DNA of 64,000 bases from Nyssa sinensis (GCA_008638375.1 VIRR01000518.1:186001-250000), one strand, 5' to 3'; positions 25,936 to 39,396 are shown, numbered from the stretch's first letter. Numbers and translations are program-made. Notes: a model not told the origin generated them from the sequence alone.

Positions 25936-28900
25936 TGTCACGACCCGAAATCCACCCTATGCGGATCTCGTGTTGCGGGGCCGACCCGAAGGCCGTCCCT
26001 ACTTTTTCCATTCCTGTATCATAGTACTAATATGCAATGTACTAAAAAATTTTAAACAATGAACAGCGGAAGTCTTTATCTATTACAGTAATCCAGCGGA
26101 AGTCTTTTAAAATAAATTAATCAGCAGAAGTCTATTAAATACATGACATAGTTCTACATAAAACAAAATGAGAACTAAACGTAACCAGCACCCGGGGGTG
26201 GTGAATACATGGGAGAACTAACATAGACTGATACAGTACTTCAAAATGTCCCCTTACGCTCTCAGACTCTTACTGGGGTCTCGTAGCGTCATCACCTGAA
26301 ATGGGGGGTAAGTGGGGTGGAATGAGCTACAAAGCTCAGTAAGTAAAACAGATCTCCGACATTGGTATCGATGATTATAAAGAACATGAATCCATGAATA
26401 AAAATATGATAGCCAATCATAGGAAGTAAGGTGCTGTGATAGCCAATGAGAACGGTTGCCATGATGGCCAATAAATAGTGGGGTCACAATATACAATCAG
26501 GGGAATGAATAAGCAGTGATAAAGGTTTGTCAATAATAACTTGTCACAATAAAAGTACTGCCACAATAAAACGATTACAATCAAACCAATGAACAATATA
26601 AGATAAACCATAAGAAATAGTAACCATGCAACAATATATCCATAACAATAATCCAATCGAGATGCTTATAATCTGTAGTAGGGGATGGCAGTCCCTCTCG
26701 TATTTCGAGGCCCGGCATACCTCTCAGTTAAACTCACATATTTTGCCACACGTCCGTTCACGGACTAGTTTGTCGCAGAAGCATCGAATGGATGTTGTGA
26801 CTGAGCACAACTCCAGCATTTATAAACATAGCATGATCATTTGTGATTCCATAGGAGTATGAAAATGGAATATCATATATACAGTAAAGCATAACAGTAA
26901 GCCTTTCAAGGCATGGTTCAGCATGATAACAATGGTACAATAGTTAATCAATGTCCACAAGATAGAACAATATCACATTGTGGATAGCAATAACATGAAG
27001 CACTTTCAAGAGTACAAGTTTGGCAGTAAAGAATAAACTTGGCTTGGGAATACCATATGGAAGAGAAAGTGATCCACTTACCTCTATCGTGATTCTAGAT
27101 CAGGAAATCCGTGAGTGTACCCTTGCCTTTCGAGTTTCCTATATATCAGTGAATACGTTTCAGAATAAATGCTATTCATCAAATTTTATGCCTTTCTATC
27201 ATAAGTATTTCAAATACTATTTTAGACTTTACCATTGAGTCCGGAATGCCGAAGAAAGTCGGTTTAGGCTTTCGCGGAATTCCATTTGGACTTTTGTACT
27301 AAAAAGGGCAAAACGGTCATTTTGTACTTTTACGGTATTTTATCCTTCGGGGTCCCGTCTCATAAAACGGACCCCATCATTGGATTCAGAACATCCGAGA
27401 TAATAAGTTTTGACTATTCATTTGTATCGTTTGGACTTCGTTTGACCCATATTTGAGATAGGGGCATTATTGTAAAAATTAATATTTCATTAATTTTCCT
27501 GTTTGGGCCTTAGTGAAATTTCTTAAAACATTTGGGGCTGGTTCATAATTTCCAAAAGCTACGGTCTGAACCAGTTGGTTCAGAGCCAGAAACCCTAAAC
27601 CGGTCTCCCCCCTTACTGAACCAAACGGTTCACTTCATTTTAAAAACCGGATTTCAATAACCCTGTTTTCCTATCCCATCCTTGGTTTGGATGACCCCAA
27701 ACCCAATTTCAATTTACTATCCGTGTAACCAAACAAGCCCAAATCCATTTAAATTAAAAACCCAAACGACACAGTTTCACTTACCCATTTCATATTCGGT
27801 CGGGTACCGACCCGATCCGAACCCAGACCCGGTTTGTCTTAACCCGATAGCCTCACGACTTCACGATCGTCTTCCCCGAAGCTCCGGTGAGCCTGTATTA
27901 GGGTTCCGTCACCATCTCCGGTGATGGCAACCTAAATCCGATCAGTTTTTTGACCTAGCTCAATGCCATTCTCCTCCATTTTTCATGTAGATCTTCATTC
28001 TAACCTTAGATTTCAATTTAACCCACTAGTTCTTCACGAAATAGAGAAAAACAGTGGCTCCGGCCAACTGCACTTTCTCCCTTTCATGTTTGTTTCTCAA
28101 CTATTTTGGCCCTATAATTCTTCTAATGTGTTTTTCTGCATGTATAAGGATCATTCTTGGGTCATTTAAACAAGGTTTAATGCATGAAATGTAAAGTGTC
28201 CGATTATTCTCTACAACCTACAACTATGAATTTCTCTCTCGGTTCTACACCATTTAACCTGATTCTTTTTGCAAAACAACCTATAGATCATGCAGATTTG
28301 AACCCTATTATTTAAATAACCTATCATGCTTTTAAATTGAAAACTACAGCAAGCCCACTTACCTTTCAAAATTCTGATTTCTTCCTATTGCTTCTTCTTC
28401 CCTCTTCTGGTTCTACTTGGTTCCCTTCTATCTCTTCTCCTCTTCAGTTCCTGACCCTTCCTTTTCTTTTCTAACCTCTCAACTCACAAAAGCCGTATAC
28501 ATATATATAAGCAATCACACCCACCGCCCCTTTCTCTCTCTACCTTATCACTCTCTCTCTCTCTCTTGCAGTCATCCTTGACTACAGAGAACCACCCATT
28601 CACTCACCTCCATCCACGTACCTCACATATACATATATACACATATATTATATATATACACACACCACCTCACCAAGTCGGTTGGTGTGGTTCCCAAACA
28701 CACATACACACACAGTGATGCACACACTGATATTTTGTTGCTTGGAAGCTTCCCTCCCCTTTTTCTTTATCTTAATTTAATCACTTGCATTTATATACAT
28801 AATACATTTACATTATACACATATATACATATAAAATACATATTTTTTATACATGTATTTATAACCATATAAATACGTATAACTGTATTTTTAGTTACGT

Positions 28901-29157
28901 ATACATACACTAATATTTTGTGAACTATGCATATGTACGTACATATGCATGCATGGGTTGCATGTATGCACGTTTTTCGAGGTAAGGTTCTGAGTTGCTC
29001 GGGTACTACTCGACACTGGCTATATTACTGATACTATTCACTTGTAAAACTGTACTGTACATAGGATAAAATAATATAGAGCTCTAAACAGCCCATATTA
29101 CACTATTCAATCAACTTGCCTCGGTATATGTGTCGTATCCTGGGTCGGGATATCACA
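25936..29157 (-). repeat. Solo LTR (F1, 3,222 bp), inserted in Z
   Basis: TGTCACGACCC at the left, GGGATATCACA at the right, with perfect TTGGG duplications (25931-25935 and 29158-29162). Closest in this window to LTR 1545-4771. Contains CT-rich blocks and AT/CA microsatellites at 28500-28880. Confidence 0.9.
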
Positions 29158-30507
29158 TTGGGGCAATTTCATAATTTTCCTATTTAATATATTAATTAAA
29201 TATTAAATTATTTTCTGTTTGGGCAACAATATAATTTCCTAGAATTTCTAGGGGTCAAAATACAATTTCCTTAACTTCCGGTCCAGACTAGTTGGCTTAG
29301 TTCGAATTTAAATGAACCGGTCCATAGTTTTATTAAACCGACCGGTTTAATTGGTTCCACAAGTAATGCTGACATCAGCCTTAACATTTTAAATTCTAAA
29401 CATCATTGTTCCAATAATGCGGTGGTCATCCTGCCTCTTAACACGTGTCCTGAGTTAACCTGTCTAACTCGATTTAATCAGCGAGTCAACACGTCGTCTT
29501 CCTTACCAATTTCCCCACTGTTACCCTAATTTTTGGGTTTCTTTCCTTCCATTTTCGTGCATTTTTAATTACTGATTTTCTCTGTTTATGGGTGTTCCAT
29601 GTTCCTAGAGGGTTGGCCAATCTTTTGGCATTCATTTAACACATTAAAACTAACCCTATCGTTTGGTTTAACCCTGAATACCCGAACCTGCAACTTGATA
29701 ATAACTCCTCATTTCATGATCATTTCTAATGGGGTTTGGTTCAGTGTGGCCCTTATGACATATAGTTTCAGTCCTTATTCTCAAAAGTAGGTTTAGAAGT
29801 CTAAAACAAGAATTGGGTTTCACAACCGAAACTTGTAACTAAAGTTTTAGGGTCTGTTCTTTAAGATTTTGAGTCATGGTTTTGTGTTTTGGAAACACTA
29901 ATAAAACCTTATTGAGGTCTCAATACTCAGATTTAGGTTTAGTTTATACCAATTCAGTTCTGTACTAACATTTTTAAATTTTTGGTTCCACATGTAACTC
30001 TAACTTTCTCAGTCAATTTTACATGATTTTCGATCATTTTTCTTACAATTTAAAGCTTATACTGTATAGTTTAAGATTCTATACTTGCATGCTTTAAATT
30101 AGGAACATAATCGAATATAATTTAACCAGAATTTACCTGTTTAGTTAGATATTCTCTCAAAATCTTCCCTCTTCAGTTCCTTTTCGTCTTCGGTTCCTTT
30201 CTTTCTCGTACTAACTTTTTCCTGTTTCTGATGTTTAGGAGAGCTTCTAGGTTTTTATTTGAAGTGATTTGAGCAACACGTAATTCACATGCAGCCCTAG
30301 ATGTTATGGTATTGCCACCTGCCCAACAGCCATTTCTTTCTTCATCATTCCTTTTCACATGGAGTTCACATGGAACAGACATGGAGAGCAGTGCCTACAG
30401 CTGTAGGTAGCCACTGTTTCTCTCTCTTCACTTTCTATTTACTTCTAATTTCTTAATTCAATTCTTTAATCTATATATTTATATCACTTTACCTATATAT
30501 ATACATA

Positions 30508-30528
30508 AATATATATATATATATATAT
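30508..30528. repeat. AT microsatellite in Z
   Basis: Uninterrupted AT run in the promoter-side part of Z. A second long AT run lies at 31978-32008 in the X LTR. Confidence 0.9.
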
Positions 30529-31973
30529 GCAACCGTATGTATCTATATATATATTTACTTATATGTTCTTTGCCATGTATAATTACATTAGAACTTCATT
30601 AGCTTATGTATGTACATTTACATGTATTTTGATTAGTCATAAATTAAATTACTTGATTTATTTATTTACCTTTATATATATATATATTTATTCTTTGTCA
30701 TTTCGTTAATCAGCTCCACACTTATTCTTCGTGTCTTGATTTTTTATAATCGTGATCAAGGGTTCACGATTCGAGTGAAAGTATATCATTACAATGGGAC
30801 CAACAGGAACAGGTTGGTGATTGCAACGAAAGTGATGTACAGTCGTCCTGGTTTCCCGAGACTTTTACTGAAAGTTCACATGTTGGGGTTCGAAACTGAC
30901 CTTGCTGCCTAAGGTTTCGTTTATTAATTACTATTTAGAAATTTGACGATTCTTAGTCGGTCGGGGTGTTATAATAGATGAGTAAACAAACAGGGCTCGG
31001 CATACCCCCAAACCGCACATTCAGCTTCACCCCTCTCTTGGGCTAACTGAAAAGCGTAAGAACTCTTTCATCACAAGTCCCAAAGGACACAAATGACCGC
31101 AAAGGTCCTAAACGCCATCTGTGAGTAGATGGGCCGTTGTGACTGAGCACAACCCCAAGAACATACAAAATGTCATGATCAACAAATATCTCATGCGATA
31201 TATAATCATGTATATAAGATTTTCATCAAAATGATACTTCACGGGATCACGACATGGCATACATGAAGGCATAACGATGCTCAAGTATTAGCAATCAAGT
31301 TCACAATGATGTAGGCAAGCAAATCAAATCCAAGGTACAGACATAACCAATAATCACAAGTTGATTAGCTTCAAAAGAAAGAAATCAAGTTTCGTGGGTA
31401 GTAGATTACAAATTTGACAGCATATGAGAATAAATGTGATTGGTTGGGAATAACCCATATTAAAACATCGGAATTACTTTCCTCAACAATAGCTTTCATC
31501 AGTTCTATTAATTTAAATCTCCTTCTCCTTCCCCTTGGAGGTTCCTATAAATCAGAAATTTAATTGTCATTATCCCATTTTTAATTATTTACGTCGATGC
31601 TAATGTTCGTGACCTATTTAACTCTCTCAGTATTATTTAATTATATTCTTAAGGTTGCTAAATTTATTACATCAGCCTTTAGAGTATTTTATTTAGATAA
31701 ACGGACTCCACCGTTGAGTCCGGAACGTCTAAGAAAATAAATCTAGGCCTTCACGACTTCTTATTTGGCTTCGGGTACCCCTAAGGAAAATGGTAATTTC
31801 ATATTTTATAGGACTTAATTTTTCAGAACCCCGATTCACAAAATGGACCTCACCATTAGGTCCAGAATGTCCGACATTATCAAAATATACTATTTGTTTA
31901 CTTAATTTGGACATCGAGTCATTTACCTATTTTTAAATAATTTAAATTAATTAATTTAATTAAATAATATCAG

Positions 31974-32010
<37 letters not shown>

Positions 32011-33398
32011 GGTGAGTTTTCAACGGGCGCACAATGGGTGGCACAGTGGTTGACTCACTAGTTTAGGTGCCACCTCCCAAACCAGTCACTAGTTTACGTG
32101 TAATTTTAAGATCCATTACACGAAACAGTGTCGTCCCATTAATGTGTTGGCTTGCTTACAAGCCAAAAACGTGTCCGAGTTAACACGTTGGGTCTAATCG
32201 AGTTGGGCGAGTCGACTCAATCGACTCGTCGTCTTCTTCCCCAAGCCTCGACTGTGTTGCCCTAATTCCTGGTTTTTATTTCTTTTAATTTCATGAAGTT
32301 TGGGCCACCAAATCTCTCTACTTTTGGGTGGGGTGGATTACTGAAGGTGAGGGAAACGGTTTGGCATTCATCTTAGGTCTCAAATCAAGCCATAGGGGCC
32401 ATGGTGGGTTGGATAGTCACGACTTACAACTACTTCGTAAATGGCCATTTCATCACTATGTTGCGTATGATTTGGCCTGTTTTGACCGTCATGGAGAAGG
32501 GGTTCGATCCTCATTCTAAAATCAAGGTTTAGGGGCCTATTTTAGAGTTTGGGTTCTAAACCCGAGACTTGCAACTCCATTTCTGGTGGTCTTCCTTTGA
32601 GGGTTCGGGTCGCGTTCTAAGGTTTTTGGAATGCTAGAAGGGTCTATTTTAGGTTTGAGTTGTCAAAAATTGGTTTCCTAAAGGTCATCTCAGACCTGCT
32701 ACTATGGAGGTCTGCCCAAGGCAGCTCCTCATTGGTTGGAGCATATCAACCCTCATTGGTTTTCCAAATCGGTTTAAAATAGATCCTAGTGTCGAATTAA
32801 CTTATGCATACATTTTAGATTCCGAATTAAAAGTGATATAGAAACCAAAATTTAAGAAGAAAATTTTCAAGGTCTGGTGCTTTATACCTCAACTGTTACC
32901 TTCCTTTACTTGGGCTCAAAGTGAAACCTTCAATGGCTATCTCCGTTTCTGTGGTGCACTCCCCAGTCCTTTCCTTTTTTGCACCTCTAATGGACACACA
33001 ACCACCATGCACATATACACAACGTGTTTCTCTCTCTTTCTCCCCTCTCTTTTTCTCTCTCTCCTTCACAACACCCACACATATACACACACTCTGGTTT
33101 CTCACACACTCATTGTCTGAACACACACACTTGACGCATTTCAAAAATTGTAAAACTTATATATATAATTGCATACCTATACATTTACCTATGCATAGGG
33201 TGATGTGGCCTAAGCATCACATCATGGGGTTTGGGCTGTGATGATGAGGGCTGGGGTTTAATCGTGATAATGTGGCCTAAGGCAGAGGGTGATGTGGGAT
33301 GAGGTGTTGCATGAATGGCCATTGGCCAATTTGGGAGGTGGGCTTGGTTAATTTGAGTTTATATATATTTTGTTGTATAATTAAACACAAAAGTGATG

Positions 33399-33465
33399 GC
33401 AGCCAACTTGATAAGATTTTTAGATGAAATTACTTTCCTCACTTGGTTAAGGGTTCAAATCCCCT
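33399..33465 (+). other. tRNA-like A/B-box module in X 5' LTR
   Basis: CAGCCAACTTGATAAG (weak A box) and GGTTCAAATCC (B box) about 40 bases apart, homologous to the module at 8803. Confidence 0.45.
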
Positions 33466-33793
33466 TGGCCTCACATTTTGGCATTTTTCCCCTATTTTGG
33501 GCTTATGCCTCATTTGGCTGCCACAGATTTCTATTTTAGCTATTTCTTTAATAACTATTTTTCTATTGCTCATTTTACGAAGTAGGTTCTTCTGGTCATT
33601 TCCTATTTAGGTTAGCTTCGATGTCAGAGGCCTTGCGCCTGTTTTTATCTCGTTATGTTTTCTATAGTTAGCTAATTCGAGTTTTTAACAGTGTTAAAAT
33701 AGGGCTTAAATAGCTAAATCACTGCATTAGATTCAAAAAGAACTTCATTACATTAATTAAACAGTAAACTAAAGTTCGGGGTGTTACAAGTAT

Positions 33794-34481
33794 GATCCCT
33801 ATTCGAGCACGTATAACTTGGGATGGAAGGATCACCCCAATCTTAGCTGTGGGAATCCATAAGTAAATCAGCCCGCGACTAAAAACTGGCCAAGTTACCA
33901 ACAATATAAGCAGCATACCCCCCTAGACAACAACCGGGCCAAACTTCTAATTCTGGTTTGTCTTTAAAAGATATTGTTAAGTCTCTTAGAACTAATACTT
34001 CGTAATTTCAACAAAAGACAAAACAATTTCAATAAGAACGAGGGCTAGTATTCAAAGTTTGGATAATTAGATGGGCCAGATGGAAACCACAATTAGTCAG
34101 CTAGATGCGCAAAGTTTGGGGAAATTACCCTCTCAAACGATAGTGAATCCAATAAAAAATGCAAGTGCAATCGTTTTGAGAAGTGGTAAAGAGGTTGAGA
34201 TTCCAGTAAAGGCAGCCCCTGCATCATCGAAGCAAGAAAAGGAGAACAACGTCGTTGCAGACAGGAATGTTCCCAATGACGATGACGTACCTAAGCATAA
34301 GTTTTCGCCTCTTTCTGATTATAAACCAGTACCTCATTTTCCTTACGCTTTAGCAGAATCTAGAAAATATGAGCAAAATAAAGATTTATATGAGACTTTT
34401 CGTAGATGCGAGGTAAATATTCCACTTTTAGATGATATTAAACAAGTACCTCGTTATACTAAATTACTGAAAGAACTATGA
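33794..34481 (+). pseudogene. gag: Athila Gag, C-terminal part
   Basis: Resumes the Gag frame interrupted at 13911, with the typical Athila YDPYS segment right after the junction. An in-frame TAA near 33860 and at least one frameshift before 34071 break it. An open stretch at 34071-34481 includes MGQMETTISQLDAQ and the RSGK motif found at the end of Athila Gag. It ends in TGA at 34479 and shifts frame into the protease. Confidence 0.8.
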
Positions 34482-34485
34482 GAAG

Positions 34486-35100
34486 GTGAGAGTAAAGGAG
34501 AATGTTTCTGTAGTTATTCAAAGAAAATTCCTTATGAAGTGCAAAGATCCAGGTATGTTTACTATCCATTTTACGATAGGTAACACTAGATTGGAGAAGG
34601 CCATGATAGATTTAAGAGCTTCTATCAATGTCATGTCATATTCTATATATGATTCTTTGAAACTTGGACCTTTGAATAAAACTGGTGTTGTGATTCAATT
34701 GGCTGATGGATCTAATGCCCATCCTAAGGGTGTAGTTGAGGATGTTCTTGTGCAAGTTAATGATTTGGTTTTTCCTGCTAATTTCTATGTGCTTGATATG
34801 GAGAATAGTGATCAAACTGCTCCTATTTTGTTAGGAAGACCGTTTTTAAAGACATCCAAGACTAAGATAGATGTTCATAGTGGCACACTTACCATAGAAT
34901 TTGATGGTGAAATTGTTAAGTTTAATATTTATGATGCCATGAAATATCCTGATGATGATAATCCTGTTTATTCTATTGATGTGATTGATTCTTTAGCACA
35001 GGAAGCTTTTGAACTTGGTAGAAAAGATGGATTGGAAGTTGCCATTAATAAGCATCTTGAGAAAGAGAATGAGGATTTAGCCTTGAGTACTAATTTGTAG
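34486..35100 (+). pseudogene. Athila aspartic protease region
   Basis: The protease matures the Gag-Pol polyprotein. The domain runs from about residue 20 to 130 (CKDPGMFTIHFTIGNT, then the active-site segment MIDLRASINVM, then the flap region and LLGRPFL). The residue after D-L in the active-site loop is R where Athila proteases have G, so activity is doubtful. The frame opens with GTG, not a true start, since the upstream Gag is frameshifted against it. A TAG at 35098 separates it from the RT segment in the same frame. Confidence 0.8.
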
Positions 35101-35493
35101 GAAACTGTTACAGTGTTGAATGATTTTTTGAAGTTACAGCAGTCAGGTAACGTTCCTTACATTGCGTTACCAGTTTCTAACGAGAGCCCTTTACCCTCTA
35201 TTTTGCAAGCCCCCATTCCAAATTTGAAGCCTCTCTCCAATCACCTCAAGTACGTGTTCCTTGGAGACGGAGGAACGTTACCTGTGATCATTTCCAGTAA
35301 ACTTAGTGCACCGCAAGAAGAAAAGCTTGTACAAGTCCTTAAAGAGCATAAGATAGCTATTGGTTGGACGATTATAGATATTAAAGGAATTAGCCTGTCT
35401 ACATGCATGCATCGTATCTTACTTAAAGAGGGAGCAAAACCTTCTCGTCAATCGCAAAGAACATTGAACCCGCCCATGAAGATGGATGAAAAT
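35101..35493 (+). pseudogene. Athila reverse transcriptase, N-terminal fragment
   Basis: Same frame as the protease. Carries the linker and the start of RT (LKYVFLGDGGTLPVIIS, HKIAIGWTIIDIKGI, CMHRILLKEGAKPSRQSQR). The polymerase fingers, the catalytic Y-x-D-D, RNase H and most of integrase are missing; the next Athila codons are integrase codons at 61801. Confidence 0.85.
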
Positions 35494-36419
35494 TGTCACG
35501 ACCCGAAACCCACCCTGTGCGGATCTCGGATCGCGACCGCCGCCTTCAGGCCCGGGAGCCTGAGGGCAAGGCGAAACATGGGCGATGGTATCGGATAGCG
35601 GTGCGGCCTTGATTTGCGGAAGCGTGAAAACCCTTTTTTTTTTTTTTTTAAATCTGTTTAAAAACTTTCGCACAACTGTCCGGTACTGTCGCTCTTCATA
35701 GCGGTACACATGAATAATCACATCAGAGCATACTAAAAATTAAAGTCTTATACATAATACATATTCGAATGCCTCAAGGGCTTAAGTACATATTTGGTTG
35801 CCTCTTGGGCTTAAATACATAATTGTCCGAAAGTACGACATCAAAATTCGACCAACCATAGGCCCTAATACTTCCCAAAATATCTCCAGAATCCTAATGG
35901 AGCTGCCTATCATTCCTTCCCAAATTGGGCAAGGGTCCACCCATCGTCATCACCTGAAAAATGTTAGGGAATGGGGTGAGCTTCGAGAAGCCCAGTGAGT
36001 AATTCTAACATCTGTCATGGGTTTCAATTGATAGTGGTTTCGCACGTGAGAATTTTGTAAAATACTCACTACCAATTGCTCGTATACTTGGAACATAGAG
36101 TACATGCATTCTTTAAACAATGGCTTTGAAACATTAAAGTATTCAAGCTAACTTGTACTTTCGAAATAAAGTATATGAATTTCAAATCATGTAAATATGT
36201 ATGGTGAAAATGAGGAAAAAGCCTGCTTCCATTTTCAACACACACCTTATCACTTTCATTAACAGAATCCGTTTCGAACCAGATTCCCATTTTACTTTTC
36301 GTGGAGATATCTCATATGCCCGAGGGATTAGATCCTGCTACTTGGCATTTATTCGTATCGTAGTTAGGTTTCTAAGAAACCCGATAGAAATCCGTGGTGC
36401 TTATGCACAATTTATCTTG

Positions 36420-36515
36420 CATTTAAAAGCATTTAACCCATAATTCCTTCGTGTGGATGCATTTAAAAGCATTTAACCCATAATTCCTTCGTGTGGATGC
36501 ATTTAAAAGCATTCA
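36420..36515. repeat. 40-bp tandem duplication in U
   Basis: A 40-base unit starting GCATTTAAAAGCATTTAACC occurs twice without change (36420-36459 and 36460-36499), followed by a partial third. Confidence 0.9.
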
Positions 36516-37583
36516 AAACATATAGTTCATAATCTCATGATAGGGTATCGAAATACGTGAAACATGTAAATTCAGGATATATAATAACATTTGAAATCGA
36601 AATTTTAGACATGCAGAAGTATATCTCAAAGAACAGTAGTAAATTATTCAGGAAGCATGTCATAACAGAATATTTAAAACGGAATTGTGTAAAGACAGAA
36701 TTTGATATTTAAAACATCATTCAAATCCGTGGAATTAAATCTCCACTTGAAATGTGAGGTTACTCACCTTGATTCCCCGAGTTTGCACTACTGGTGGGCT
36801 TTTCCCTTTCCTTTGTATTTCCTAAGAAAATTATAAAGAACTCGTTAACTTCACATTTACCTTAAATCGTTACCTATTCATGCTCTTTCATTTAATTTTA
36901 GGCTTGACGTATTCTAACTTCCTAGGATTGGTCTTACTAGTCAACTTGTGGTGACTTGATGAGTTTTATTTTTCACGTGACTAAATTTTCAGTACCTATT
37001 TTGGTGTTATGGAGTTCACCGTTGGGTTTGGAATGTCTGACATAGTCAAAATGGACTATCTTTTAGTTTCGTTTGGGCTTCGGGTACCTTAGGGGTAGTT
37101 TGGTCATTTCGCGCGTCATATTTTTTGGAGTCTCGTCTCGTGAATCGGACCCCACTGTTGATCTCAGAAAGCCCAAGATAATAAGAATACACTAATAACT
37201 TGCCTTATTTGGACATCGGCTGCATTAGGGGCAATTTGGTAATTTGTACTTTAACGTGTCCTAATTTTTTGGAGTCTCGTCTCGTAAAATGGACCACACC
37301 ATTGAGTCCGGAACGTCCAAAATAGTCAAAATCCACTATTCGTTTACTTTATTCGGACTTCGTTTGACTTGTTTGAGGACTAGGGGCAATTTCGTAATTT
37401 TTTTATTATTTAAATATTATTAATTTAATATTAATTTATTTTAAAATGGGCCACAGTGGAATTTCATAAAAGTTCTAGGGTCAAAGGGTGATTATACAAA
37501 CTGTCGGTCTGGACCAACCGGTTCAGTTCTGTTTCAACTGAACCGGTCCAATGTTAATTGGACCAACCGGTTTGACACGTAGT

Positions 37584-37606
37584 GCTGACGTCATGATGAC
37601 GTCAGC
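37584..37606. promoter_or_regulatory. Perfect palindrome with two TGACGTCA boxes
   Basis: Arms GCTGACGTCAT and ATGACGTCAGC around one central G. Each arm holds TGACGTCA, a bZIP/TGA-factor site; starts are 11 bases apart, close to the spacing of the as-1 element. The related LTR Z has a single GCTGACATCAGC at about 29371. Confidence 0.5.
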
Positions 37607-38769
37607 CCTAAATTTGAATTTTAAATATCACTTAGTTAAACGATGTAGTTTCGGGTAACCCGAACCCTTTATTCAAACATCGGGTCAGGACCCGACCCAA
37701 GGTCCGACCCGTGACCCGACTGTACATCGTCTTCCCCACCCGTCTAGGGCCACTGTTGCCCTAGAAAATTTCAGAATTTTCTCTCTTAAATTCGTGGGGT
37801 TTTAAGCGACGATTCCCACTGGTTTTCATTCTAAAATTTTTCTAGGAGTGGTAGCATTCATTTGGCATCGATTTCAAGCATCAAACGCATCAATGTGGGA
37901 CTGTTCTAGTCAATTATTGTGGGAAGTTACAGTCAGTTCGTACTGCCTCCTTTCTTCACCATTTTGCACGAGGTTTGATCCTCTGCAACCCTTACAACAT
38001 GAGCTTCCATTCCCAACTCATCAATCTCGGTTTAGGGGTCAGATTTAAAGATTTGGTTTTTGGGCCGAGAAGAATAGCCTCGGTTTTGAGGGCTTAGACC
38101 TAGGTCTCTAGGTCATGTATAGTGTTTTTCGGGGTCCTAGGATGGTCCATTTCATGCTTTGATAAGCAAAGGGTCACTTGGTTAAGGTCGATTCAGACCT
38201 GTAACCCGAGGTCTATCAATGGCGGTTCGCCACAGGTTTCGGTTTTTGGGGCAGTTCTAGAGGTTCAAACCAGTCGCAACCAACTCAGTTTTCATTGTTA
38301 AATCTCTTTAGATGCATTAACAGTCCCAAAAGAAATAAAACAGTGGCCGAAATCCAAAGAGAAAAATGCTCAGAAAATTTTGAATTTCTTACCTTGTACA
38401 CAGTGGTCTCCTAGGGTTCGTTTCAGTCAGAAGCCTCCCAATGGAGCAGGTCCGGTCTAGTGGTGTAGCCCTTCAGTTCCCAGTCCTTAGCCCCTTCAAT
38501 GGATTCCCACAACTCAAGCTTTCTCTCTCTAACCCACTTTCTCTCTCTATAAAATCAGCATTACAAGTCTCTCTACATGTCACGACCCGAAACCCACCCT
38601 ATGCGGATTTCGTGACGCGGGGCCGACCCTAAGGCCGTCCCTACTTTTTTCATTCCTGTATCATAATACTAATATGCAAAGTACCAAATTCTTAAAACAA
38701 TAACAGCAGAAGTTTATCACTACAATAGTCAGCGGAAGTCTTAACATACATCATATGGTTTTATAGTAC

Positions 38770-39396
38770 TGATGCTGCACTTTTTGACTCGCAACACGTA
38801 TGGGCTCCGTGACCTGTAGAACACTCAGAAAGATGATCAGAGGACCACCGGATTGGCTCCGGCGGTAGCCGCTCCGATGCTTAAGTGAGTAAGGGAATTG
38901 AAAGACTGTATTGAAAGTCAAAGAATGAGCATGAATTCGATAACGTACCTCTAGGGTTTAATATATAGGCCGAAGCTTTCCTAAGTTGATTAGGATTCGA
39001 CGCCATGAATATAGGGATATGATCATCCGAGATTGCAGTTACCTTGTGGGCATTGAGTCGTAGATGGAGATAATCATAAACGGTAGTTTCCGCATCGGAG
39101 ACTGCTTCCTTATCCTCTGCCCGGAATCCGCTAAGGCGGAGATAATCATAAATGGTAGTTTCCGTATTGGAGACTGTTTCCCTATTCTCTGCTCGGAATC
39201 CGCTAAGGCGGTGACGAGATCTGAAGCTTTGGACTGGACCCTGTGCTCAGTTCTGGATATATTTGTTTGGTCACTTCCGACCTTATGTGATGATCTGGAT
39301 GTCATAGGCTGAGCGAGAATCATGCTAGCTGGACATAAATCGGACTGTGGTCATACGTGTCAAGTGTTGATTGGCCTGTCTTTTTATGGTATATCA
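38770..39396 (-). repeat. 3' LTR of I (627 bp)
   Basis: TGATGCTGC...TATATCA. Identical to 50392-51018 except 39229 (T here, C at 50851). Contains a 72-bp tandem pair at 39066-39137 and 39138-39209, beginning GGAGATAATCATAAA and diverged at about ten positions, present identically in both LTRs. Confidence 0.97.

Larger units (their letters stand above)
24097..30973 (-). repeat. Solo LTR Z (F2), inserted in the X 5' LTR
   Basis: Starts TGTCACGACCC and ends GGTGTTATA, where C-to-T change has altered the final CA. Flanked by ACAGA (24092-24096) and ATAGA (30974-30978), one transition apart. Removing Z restores the sequence seen uninterrupted at 14541-14570. About 3.65 kb without its own nested LTR. 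Confidence 0.85.
13912..33788 (-). mobile_element. Element X: Tekay-like element with internal deletion, inserted in Athila gag
   Basis: Bounded by the 5-bp duplication AGTAT (13907-13911 and 33789-33793). Contains a truncated 3' LTR (13912-15001), a protease remnant (15002-15157 and 22004-22290), gag (22291-23187), an iMet primer site (23329-23340) and a 5' LTR (23345-33788). RT, RNase H and integrase are gone. Two F2 solo LTRs, W and Z, are inserted in it, each containing one F1 solo LTR. Confidence 0.85.
23345..33788 (-). repeat. 5' LTR of X (F2-related), interrupted by solo LTR Z
   Basis: The LTR parts are 23345-24096 and 30979-33788, about 3.56 kb together. The left terminus TATCACGACCC has lost the canonical TG by a G-to-A change; the right terminus is GGGGTGTTACA. 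Includes a tRNA-like module at 33399-33462, a degenerate one at about 32030, and an AT run at 31978-32008. The 33000-33150 frames are CT-rich LTR sequence, not genes. Confidence 0.8.
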
